From: Bostrychus sinensis
Lineage: Eukaryota > Chordata > Actinopteri > Gobiiformes > Eleotridae
Assembly (NCBI GenBank): GCA_020698575.1
Contig: CM036239.1
Span: forward strand, 52,854,263 to 52,918,262
Direction of reading: 5' to 3'
DNA: 64,000 nt
The position numbers were made by a program, and so were the translations under genes. Shown one piece after another: positions 23,901 through 35,900 of the stretch; position 1 is the first letter of the stretch; every line of letters begins with the position of its first letter. The notes beneath the pieces were generated by a model, which saw only the letters and a list, made by a program, of their open reading frames with translations, was not told the DNA's origin and made no database searches.

Positions 23901-26900
23901 CCGTACGTACCGGTAGCTCGTATTTGCGCCGCCCTCGTTGAAAACAATGTATTTCCAACTTTCCATTTGTCACAGTTCAAAGCTACATGAACAGCGTTCG
24001 AGCGCTCAGTTTTCTGTTCCCTCAATGTCGTAACTCTTCTACTGAGATGGAGCAAAGGCCGCGCCTCCTTGTTCTTTTGCGGCAGGATCCATAAACACGC
24101 CTATGGCACACATGAACAGCTGGGACTGGAATTCCCTTTTATTGTTTTTACCGCTGTCACTTCGGCGACGCCCCCTGAATACGGTAGCCATAATTAACCA
24201 ACATTGATCCATATATAAGGCGCATTGGATTATAAGGCGCACTGTCGGTTTTTGAGAAAATTAAAGGCTTTTAGGTGCGCCTTATAGTGCGGAAAATACG
24301 GTACCCATTTTTATCCGCGTAGAAAATCGCCACTTTTCATTTTTGTGTAACTGTACTTGAGTCATGTAACTTCTCACGTAACCATATTTAAATAGGGAAA
24401 ATGTGGAAGAGCTTGGTTGCTTCTAACTTGAGCCGCATTTGGTTCCATAGGGATATGCTTGGCAAAGCTAAATGCTAACAAATTAGCGTCGCTCCCCAGG
24501 CCCACAATGGGCACACAGGGCACGCACAAAGACAAGAGAGGTATGTATCAACTCGTCTAAGATCAGGGAAGAACATAGCTTAGTATGGAAAAACGGTGGC
24601 CTGTTCCTTTAAAAGGTTGAGACATTTTGGGGAAACAGTGCCCTCTTTTAATTTGAGGGTGTTTTATTTTTAGATGAACTTTATTTAAATAGTGGAAAGA
24701 CTTATTTATTGTTTTTATTTTGTGACATGCTTTTTTATTTTGATGAGAGCTTTTTTCTTTTTTGACATGCCTTTTTTTTTAAAGAAGCTTTTTTTTTTTA
24801 AAGAAAAGTTTTTTTTTTTAAAGAAGCTTTTTAAAAAATGAGACATGGCTTTATTTTAATTGACTTATATTTTTAGAGGCAGGTTTTAATTTTTTAAGGA
24901 AAAACACTTCCCCTACTTTTATTTTTCTAGTGGACAAAAACTATTTTGATTATGCTACTTTTTAAAATAGATATTTATTTTAATTTTTCATATATATGTA
25001 TATCCTCCTGAGACCCAGCCCATTCACTTGTGTCCCTTATAATGGACATTATGTGAACCATGTCTTTTTATTCTTTTAAGTCAGTCTCTTAAATCCTGTT
25101 GTACTTTAAAGAGCACATCCAGGTCTTTCCATTGATATACAATTTGATAGGCTTGGACACTTGGAACCTCCCCTTCCTCTTGATCCAAAATGGCTGGTAT
25201 TCAGGCAAGCAAATTTTATGGAACAAGGAAAGGTAAATCAAATATTTTATATTTATAACTGTTTAAACTATGTTATTCATATAGATTTGTGTTTATTAAT
25301 GTTTTAAGATTAAAATTAATCATGATTTTAATAGTTTTGTTGTTTGTGTCTTAAAATAATAGCCGATTTACAAATGTCAATTATAATGGACACAGGGACA
25401 ATTTTATTGTACTTGAGATTTTTTTGTTGTTGTTGTTGTAGCTGACAGGACTGAAGCAGAGAGGATTCTCTACAGGATAATTGAGGGGGATTCAGATTTG
25501 GACTTGTCAGATGATGAGAAAGATGAGGATGAGTACCAGCCAGTGATAGAGGAGGAGGCTCAGATGAGTCAGGGTCAGACGAGTCAGAGTCAGAAACAGA
25601 AGCTGCCAGGGAGGAACAGGAACCACCACGTCGCCCCCTTTGGGCGAGGAATAACATGTATGTTTTGTATAGTTGTATGTTGTCTAAATAACTTTTAGAA
25701 CAGTGGTTCTGAAACTGTAGTATGTGTGGTATAGAGACTCTTTTTAGTGTTATTCAGCACTTCATAGTACTAGTTTTGGCTCATTTTAGAAGGTTTAGAT
25801 CTGCTGTAGATCTGAATTAAATCTGGTTTAGGCCTGTTTCAGATCTTTTTTATGTCTTGTTTAATCATGATTTAGACTTGCATCAGACCTTGTTAAGTCC
25901 TGGTGTAGACTTGGTTTAGGCCCTGTTTTGTCTTTTTTAAGTAACACATTTTTGTATAATAATCCACATTTTACCTACAGTTTAGATCTCTTAGTCCAGT
26001 TTTAAATTAAAATTTTAATAAAAGTTGCACAAATGATGTTTGTTTACGTATTATTAGGTGAAAATGTGTGACATTATTGACTCGCTTATATGAAGTTGTT
26101 TCATTTGTTTCCTGTCATTTTTACAGTTTTTCACCTGTGCTACCATCACCTCCTGAGTACCAAGATGGCCCTACAGTTCGTGCTTTCTGGAGTCCTATAC
26201 AATACTTTTCACAGTATATTAATCATGACGTTTTTGAAGATTTGGCAACATTCACTATCCAAAGAGAGCTCCAGACAAAAGGCGTGTCAACGAATGTAAC
26301 TCCACAAGAGATGAAGGTCTTTTTTGGCATGTTCAGTACATATGGCTTGTCTTGGCTATCCCAGGATTAAAATGTACTGGGCAAAAAAAACACAAGTGCC
26401 AATTATCTGCAACAAGATGTCTTGGGATAGATTCTTCAAGCTTAGAAGTTCGCTAAAGGTGGTGGATGACCTAGCTGTACCAGAAGAGACAAAGACGGGT
26501 GACATTCTTTGGAAAGTCAGGCCCTTACTTGATTTGTGTCAGGCAAGGATGCCTCAGTCTTCCAAAGCCAGTAAAAGTGTGCATCGACGAACAAATCATC
26601 CCCTTTACGGGTCGCTGTCCAGTAAGACAATATGTGCCAGGCAAGCCAAATCCTACAGGCCTAAAGGTATTTGTCCTTGCATCCCCTAATGGCTTCATGT
26701 TGGATTTTGAAGTCTACCAAGGAAAGAAAACTTTCAGCGGGCAAAGACTGGGTGTTGGTGCATCTGCAGTTCTCCGTATGGTGGAATCAGTTCAAACTGG
26801 AAGTCAGATCTTTTTTGATCGTTACTTTACTACAGTGGATTTGATGGACGCATTACTTGTGAGGGGCCTGCCAGCAACTGGGACAATTATGAAAAATCGA

Positions 26901-29900
26901 GTTCCAAAGCAATGCAAGTTACCAGGAGACAAGGAGTTGCAAAGAGAGGGAAGAGGATCATCAGTTTCTGTTATCAGAAAGACACCTGAGCTTGCAATCA
27001 CTAAATGGTACGACAACAAACCTGTGCTGATGGCCTCCACAGTGTATGGCAAAGAACCTGAAGACATTTGCACTAGGTGGTCAAACAAAGAAAAGGCCCA
27101 AGTACAAGTGGGAAGGCCAGCTGTTATTAAACAATACAATGACAACATGGGAGGTGTCGACCTCTGTGACCGAATGTTGAGCTTTTATCGCATGTCATCC
27201 AGAACCAAGAAATGGACGACTCGAGTTATTCTTCACTTTTTTGATGTTGCCATAACAAACTCTTGGATCCAGTACAAGTCTGACAGGTTGACACTTCGGC
27301 GACCAGCCAAGAATACCCAGCAGTACCTGGACTTCAAATTACATCTGGCTGAAGAGCTAATGGAATATCCAGCAGAAGATGAGCGTGAAAGCAGTGAAGA
27401 AGAATATGCCCCACCAACCAAAATGAGAATCCCTCAACCTGAGGCATCAGTGTGTAAATTAGGAGCATCACACATGCCAGAGATGGTGGATATTAGCCAT
27501 TCAGAGGGATGCCGAAATAATGGCTGCAAAGGCAAGACTTATGTGAGGTGTACCAAATGCAAGATGTTCCTCTGCATGACCAAAAAAAGAAACTGCTTCA
27601 AGCAATACCACTGTTAGAAAATAAAAAGATGGTTTCCGTTGGTTAATTTCATGTTTTTTTTTTTTTTTTGTCGTTAAGTTGAAAGACATTTGTAATAAAA
27701 AAATGTAAAATGTAAAAACTCACTGCACAGCCCCAGGTTCAGATTAATCCTGGATGTGGGAGATTCAGGTTTATCGTGGTGTAATGAAACAAAGACCACA
27801 GCAAAATCAGTTATCAGTGTTTTTCTTTCGATGGTACAATATGGTCAACCGAAAACTTTATTTATTGTGACCTGCTGACAATATTTCTGAGTTGCCTAAT
27901 AAAAACTTTTTTTATGGACTATAATGACCATAAATCTTGACTAACCCAGATTTAAACAAAGGGATAAAATAGGGATTAACACTACTAAAAATACACAAAA
28001 ACACATAAAAAAAGGCAAAACAGGAACTAAACCAGGACAAATCAAGGACTAAACTGGATCTAAAGCCACGACTACAACCGGAACTGCAAAAGTAAATATT
28101 CATAAATAACTATAATTGTTTTGTAGCATTAGTTTAAGCAGACTGTGTTTGTCTATTGTTGTGACTTAGATGAAGAGCAGATTACAATTTATGACCAAAT
28201 CATGCAGAAATCCTATTAATTCCAAAGGGTTCACATACTTTTTATTGCAACTGTAGTTTCTATGGGTGAAAAATCACAGGTAGAGTAACCAATTAGAGAA
28301 ACAAAGGATGGGATGTAAGCAGTGCATCGCTGACCCAAACAAACATGGTGGTTTGTTTGTTTATTTGGTCTGTACTTATTTCTAAATGGGGACAGCAGCA
28401 GAAGACAGTTGTACAAAGACTTGTGGAAAAATTGGGTTTGTTTGAATGTGGTCGTTACATTGGATGTCAATGGGACTTTACTGTTGCTAAAATGGAAACA
28501 GGGCAAAGAAAAAAACACATAGAGAACTGAACCACAACAAGGACTTCAGCAGAACAGATGATGAAAGAAAACACTAAATGCTGTCAATCAGGTCAGAGAA
28601 GTTATTAAATTAGCTCAGTAGCTAGTGCTACCTGGGTTAGCTTCCATATTTTCCAGTTCCAAATCAACCAGAGAAAAACACTTTGCTGTGAGTGAGGAAC
28701 CAGAGTGTCTTGCTTTCAAAAAGAAGGTAGGAGAGGCTGGGTTGCCAGGCTACTGCTTTAGAGCGTAACTTTGAGGAAATTACAGTTGGTCAGAATATGA
28801 TACAGAACCACAGATTTCCTGCTTCTTGCTCTCCTCCAGTTTTTCACATCACTGTTAGGTAACTTTATACCACTCTGAGCTTTGTCTGATGGTCTGTGAG
28901 CTCATAAAGCAGAGTGAGGTGTGTGAAGAAATTTAACAGACACTGACCTGGAATAGTCAGTCTCAGAGAGACACTGAGAAAAAACAAACTGCAGTGGTCT
29001 CGTATTTTTTGAGAGAATAACTACAAAACATGACTTTCAGACACATATTTAAATTGATTTCTATTTTTAATGGTCAGTAGAAAATCCACATTATTCCTGT
29101 TCTACTCTGTGTCTACTCCTGATATCAGTGGTTGATTTGTAGTGTTTCTTGTGGGACAGTTACCTCGGCGTCCTTCTGGGCCAGCTGCATGTCCACCTCC
29201 TCACTGGTGTCTCTGCTGGTCCTGAACAGAGCCAGCAGGGCCTTTTCAAAGTCTCCACTGGCCTCTTTCTTCAGCACCTCCTCCAGCTCCACTTGGTACT
29301 CTACAGTCAGGCAGATGACACAGGGACTGTCTCTTTACTCAGGTGGGACAAACAAAGCAATAAAACACACAGTGTAACCAGTCCTGGAGCCTCTGAGTCA
29401 TTTTGAACTATTGTGGTGTCAGAGTCAGAGATGTTTTTGTTTTAATAGTTATTTTTCAGAAGAGGGACGATCAATTCTCACTCTGACCCAATGCATACCT
29501 CTGTCATAGTCAAAGTCAAAATGTCTGGTCATGACAGGAAGGGCTATCCAGGATTAAGAAAAATAATAAAATAATTATTCTTAGAAACAGGTGAAGAGAA
29601 CAGCAGAAGAAAGCAGAGTGCAGCGAGAAAAACACCTGTTTACGTCCTTAAACATTTGATGCCATTTTACTACAAACATGTCTGTAAGGAATCAGTGGAA
29701 ACAGAGCTGTAGATTATAAAAGCGCTTTTCTAGCCTGTGTAACGTCCTCTGCCTATGTCACGCTGCTCCTCTTTCCGCTTCCGATGTCCCGTCAGCAGGT
29801 AAGAGCAGACATTGTTAGGCATATTACTGCTAGTAGTTTGACCTAAATAAACACTAGAATAATGCTCTGCCACAGCAGTTTAGTGTCTCTGTGCCTTCCT

Positions 29901-32900
29901 GTGCAGAGATAGCCTTTTCCTTTCTGCTGCCAATGTCCGGTTAGTAGGTAAGCTGCTGTCATATTGCCGCTAGCTGTTTAATGTAAACAAACAAACTCTG
30001 TCACAGCTGTTCAGTGTACCTGTGCCCACCTGTCTGAGTGTCCAGTTGTATTTGCTGCCAGTGCATGATTAGCAGCTAAGGGCTTCTGTGATTTATTGCC
30101 TGCTCATTGCTCATTTCAGAGCTGTACTCGCTGCTGTTTTGCGATAGAGAGAAAGTTCCCTGTCCTGCAGCTGTTGTACTGTTGGGAAAATATTTTCTGC
30201 TCTGCAAATGCACTGTGTTTGCCATTTGCCCCCCACAACTCTACTATTGATGACTGTTTGTATATGTACAGTGAACTAACACGTGTTTGTTGTGTATAGG
30301 GTGCTCCTTCTTCACTGGATTCTTCCTCCTCCCTCATGACTCCCCCACTGCTAAGCCTCAGCCCCTAAACATGTTATCAAGATTATTGTCCTTTTAAAGT
30401 ATTTGATAATAAAGATATTCCTCTTACATAATTTTTACAAGTACTGTGGTTAATAATCAGTATCAGTGGCTGTCCTAAACTCTGTAGATCTTAAATTACT
30501 CCACTGCCACTTTATAAATAAACTTTATTTGTTTGTTTAAAAAATCTTGTCTTACACTTTCACAGTAGACATACCTGTGTGTCTTTGTTTTAGTATTCTC
30601 TGGGTGAAATTCCCAGAGTGGCGTTGCTGGTTTATTTAGTTCATTGTCATATAAAACACATTTGGTTATAACTTTATTTACTGTAAAGCTACAACATATC
30701 TTTCTCCACAGAGAAAGATCAGATAAGTTGGCTTTGCATAGTTCAAGGGGCAAAGTGCCACACACAATAAATGGATGACATTTATCCATGTATCCAAAAT
30801 AGGATTACTGCCACAGGAACAAAACAAAATAAAAGTCTTTGTTTGTTTACTACAGTTTAGATCAGTATAATGTTTGTGTGGGAGTTTGCTCTCCACATCT
30901 ACAGATCCTTCACACCTGCAGTACTGTATGCACAGCATGGTTGGCCAAAATAATAGTAAAACACAAAATGAATGTTGTTAGTAGAGATATACCGATACAG
31001 TAACTATATTGATGTATCGATTTTTTCCTACGATACAACTATATTGATACACACCTTGTATTGAATCGTATCATTTTCTAGGACGTGTATATCGATATAT
31101 ACGCAAATATCAATATTGGAAATTTGCATATTAAAATAAAACCAGATACGACTTTTGGGTGTCATTTTTGTATATTTAATGAAATAAAATGTTATATTCA
31201 ACTTTTCTTTGCTCTCTGTCTACTGGACATATTCAACTCCAGCTGTGATGCTTGATTTGAGAGTACACTTTTATGATTTTTGGCAAAAAGTTGCTGTATC
31301 GATTATTGATATGAAGGTGTTGAATCATATCAAATCATTACAAATTAGCCAATATCTTTCTTGAATTGTATCAAAATCATTCTAATTGTTACATGTCATT
31401 GCAAAAAAATATCATTATACCCCTAGTTGTTAGGCTTCAGTCGCAAATTGACCCAGATTTAGGTCATCACTTTAACTGCCCAAAAAGGACATACTGAGAA
31501 GATTTCAATGGCAGCTTCCTTAGCTGTCTATATGTCCAAGGCGAGTGAGGCGTGGCATTGCACTACTCACCTCTGAGACAGGATTTTGTTCAGGGGACTC
31601 ACAAACATCAGTGTAGAGCAGGGTGTGTGCGACACCAATGAATGTCCTGAGAAAGTGTCCTAAAGGACAAAACTCAAGAGTAGACCAACCTTGTTTGAAG
31701 ACTCTCTTAATCTCCTCGATCTGCTCCCTGGTTCTGGTCGCCAGGATTTCCACCAGAAGGTCTTCATCGGTTCCAAGACGCTGATGAAGACACATTTGAT
31801 ATTCAATTATTAGGTGATATACAGATCAGTGTCACAGGCCTACTGTAGCAGTATGAAGGTTAGGTGTTTTTAACCTAATCCACCAGCAGGTGGCATGAGC
31901 GGGCAAACTATAAAAGTGCATCCCTTCCTCTTGCCTTTTCTCTGACCTCACGAACTTCTGGGTCACTTTGTTGGGCTAGCTGTCCTCTGTGTCACCAGGT
32001 AGGAAGCAGGACGTTTTTGCTCAAAATACTAAATTGATAGACGTATCCCTAAATAGTGCTTTTTGTCTTCAGTGCAGTTGTGTGGCTGTGGGGCGCATCT
32101 TGTGTCGTACTCTGGATCAGTACTACTGTGCAGGGGTGTGCTCCGGTAGAATCACGTTTTAAGGACTTCTAAATTAAATTAATCTTGTATAAATAAATTA
32201 TATGGTAAAGTAATGGAACCTTGTCCCTTTGTTTCAATGAATGAACCTGTGCGTGCCTTATATATATTGCACATTTGTATTGGTCCCAGGGCCTTACTCC
32301 CCAGGTGGCGTTGTTGGTTTTTCTAGTTAATTTAAATTACATATAACCACCCTCCCTCCTCCACACTACTTTAGAGAAGCAGAAATATTCAGCTGTTAGG
32401 ATGTACAGTATTCCCAATGGCTGTTGTCCATATTCTGGTTCTTACATTTTTATTTGACAAAGACAACCATTCGTCTTACCCATTATTTACTGTAAGGGTT
32501 ACCAGTTTATGTAGACCTCTTTGGTAAGGTAACAGTGAATTATGGGTCTATTATTGTAGCAATACTTGTGCATCTGTATTAAAGGTGCTATGAGCAGTAT
32601 ATATTTTTTATATTTCATAACAACTACCCACATGTGCCCTAAGATATGAGGTAAACATGTTTAAATCAAATATTAGTTTTACTGATAACAATGGTGGATG
32701 TAGCCTGTGGTTGTTGTTGTTTGGCATTTCTCAGCAACCATACAGCGCTACACCTGACTTGCGCATGCGCCTATGCAACACTTTTGCTTTCCCTATCGAC
32801 ATTTAAACGTCATGAACAGGGTTAGAGGTAAAGCTGCTGCCTTGCTTCCTTCATTAAGAAAATACTTTACTGTGAACCTGGTATGTAAATGTAGCTTGTC

Positions 32901-35900
32901 GACACGCTCTCATTGTTGCTCTATTTGCTGCCCTTTGTCTCTTTCTTTTACAGACGCTCTTTAAGACGTTCTGCCGCTGGCGCTTGTGCCCATCAGCAGT
33001 TGTGTATTTTTTTATTTTTATTTTTTATTTTAATTCTGGTCCTCAAGATGGCGGCACACACAGACGCTGTGGCTCAGTGCTCCGGGGTAATGCGATTGTT
33101 TGTGTTTTTTATGTTTGTTCTGAATGTGGTGTGATGTGAGACTAAAGGCCTCGATACACCAAGGCGACTCCCAGACTGCCACCGAAAAGACGTAGCGACA
33201 GCTCGTCTCTTCTCGTCTCCTCTCGTTCCCTCCTGTCTCCTCACGTCGCATGACCTTTTTCCCTCTTCATACACCGAAGCGTCAACCAATCTAAAGACCG
33301 TGTCTTGCGCATGCGCGTGATGTAATTACCCCCCCAAAGCGGCAGATGGCGCTAGCCAGTGAACAAAGATAAACGGAACTGACAATGTTTGCGGAGTACA
33401 TATGCATGTAGCGCGCCTTGGTCTGCCACTGTTCTCAGCTTGTTTGAACATTTGAGAAGTGTGATAATGGCCGGTTTGGACATTGTTTTGTGTGGATTAG
33501 GTGCTGCTGCTCTGTTACTTGAAGAAGATAACTTTCCGCACGGAATTGCGAAAAATGCAAAAATGGTGACAGTACGCTGCCACAGCGGTTTTCACCTCTC
33601 GTCACTCCGTCACTTCAGCTAAAATTCCCGTGAGCTGATTGGCAGCAGCAGCTGTAGTGCTAGGCCTATCAGAGCGCTTCGTGCCAAAGACCAAAGACAC
33701 CGATTCAGCAACAAGGCCAATCGTCAGAAAACTGGTCAGACGGCCTCCGTCCTGGAGCGATGGGGGCATGACTGGTGCATACATATCAAAAGGACGGTAA
33801 TGAGTGACATGGAAGAACCGTTAAGACGGCTTCAGACGGGCGATCGTCGCCTTGGTGTATGGAGGCCTTTAGGCTGGATCCCACGTTCACGAGAGACGAA
33901 GGGCTATCCCAATTCTCTTTTGCAGTAAGGGCGAGGGCTGAGGCGAAGGGCTGTACACCCCCCAAACGGAGCTTTTCCAGATGCACACTTAAAACCAAGG
34001 GGTAGGAGGAGTTTACCATGATACGTCGTGTTTATGGGTAACATGGCCGTAACAAAGACGTATATTCTGCATTTATGACCATTTTAAGAGTTACGACAGA
34101 GTTCTTTTGTGTTTCGTTCATCTTGTGCTTGTTTAAAATAATGTAGGCTACATAAAATTTGCTCGCCTAATGGCAATGCCTTACGCCTTGTATCTGTTAT
34201 TTTGTTGCTACTTCTTTTGTATTTATGTTGTAACTAAATAGTCTCACCATTTTGCGCTGACAGAGAGGACCCTAAACTTTTTGCCAGTGTTTGTTTTATG
34301 TCAATAGCCCCAGTAATCACTGGAGATATCCACCGTTAAAGTTTGTGGAAAACATCGCTTTGAAATACAGGCTTTAGATGAGGATTTGGTGCTTTATCAG
34401 CGGGACTGCAGTGTTATTAAATAATATAACTGATGTTTCAGTCAAAAAACAAACACAAAAAACTATATATGTCCCATAACCTCATTTTAATGCCACTAAT
34501 TTGATGCAGAGAGTCAGGGGCGTAGCCAGGATTTTTTTACTGGGGGGGCCAGCCGGGTCCTGTCATTTTACTGTGGTGGCATATGGCAGATTATTATTAT
34601 AGGACTAAAACAAAAAATGTGAATTATCTTCTGTTCTGTTCTGAAGCCAGGTATTTGGATGGTTTGAGGAAGTTAGGAGATGAGCCCTGATGTGTGCAGC
34701 TCACAGAAGAGCAAGTTGTGATTCACAGAGGTTAAGTATGTAACAAACTTACAGGGGGGTCTGGGGGTCCTCCCCCAGGGAGAAAAAATCAATATAACAG
34801 ACAATATTTGCTGTATCCTGGTGCATTTTAAAGTGTTTTAGCTGACTATAGAGTGAGTAAAACAATTGCTTGATTTTGCATTAATAGTTGTGATCACAAC
34901 ATCGCAAAATCCTGGAGAGACTGAACAATGCATGTAGTCTGTGTCTTGAAGCATGTTGTTGTTATTAGGGATTGGAATTGATAAGATTTTATCAATGTTG
35001 ATGCCAGTGTCAATTCTGCTTAGTCAGACAGGTGAGAGTCAGACAGGTGAGAGTCAGACAGGTGAGAGTCAGACAGGTGAGAGTCAGACAGGTGAGTGTC
35101 AGACAGGTGAGGGTCAGACAGGTGAGAGTCAGACAGGTGAGAGTCAGACAGGTGAGGGTCAGACAGGTGAGAGTCAGACAGGTGAGGGTCAGACAGGTGA
35201 GAGTCAGACAGGTGAGAGTCAGACAGGTGAGGGTCAGACAGGTGAGAGTCAGACAGGTGAGGGTCAGACAGGTGAGAGTCAGACAGGTGAGGGTCAGACA
35301 GGTGAGAGTCAGACAGGTGAGAGTCAGACAGGTGAGGGTCAGACAGGTGAGAGTCAGACAGGTGAGACAGGATTCAGTGTTTTCTATGGAGATTTCTCTT
35401 TTTCTATCGCTCGCTCCCTCCCTGTGTATTTCTTATGCAGGGGAATGAGCTCCTGCTGTCAGAGTGCGTGGACATTTAGCTCCTACCTCCACAGCTCTCT
35501 GGCTTCACTCTGCTGTGTCCACGCAGTGGGACGTGAGCGCGCCAGGCTCCGCCCGTCTCCACCTACACGCTGCTGTGTCCCATGAGTGCATGTTCATTAA
35601 TTAGAGAGAGGAGAACGACATGCACTGCACGATGAGCACCGCGCTTTGTAGGCTACTCATCGAAGATGACTTTTGCAGGGAAGTTAAAGTAAAAAGGTTA
35701 GAAATGCTGCTCGGGAGCGGGCGGGTCTTGGAGCAAAACCTGCTCACACAAACACAGCTGCACAAAGCAGCATCGCTAAGAGGAATCGTTAACGGCGGAG
35801 TAAAACAATTCCGATGGATTGGAAAAATTAGAAATGGTTCTCAGGTAGAACCGGGTTTCGAGCCCATCCCTAGTTGTTAATTAGTGCAATGTGTTTGATA

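Noticed and set aside
26822..27148. 108-codon minus-strand frame
   Set aside because: Antisense shadow of the piggyBac transposase.
33030..34019. Several 60-77 codon frames in the GC-richer region
   Set aside because: They fall inside the 33144-33870 TIR element and its neighbour, have no domain similarity I recognise and no splice context.
35022..35370. Regular direct repeats suggestive of a CRISPR array
   Set aside because: Units abut with no spacers, the locus is vertebrate and no cas-like genes exist.
34953..35585. 210-codon frame with GESQT repeats
   Set aside because: Generated by the 15-bp minisatellite inside a non-autonomous hAT-type element.
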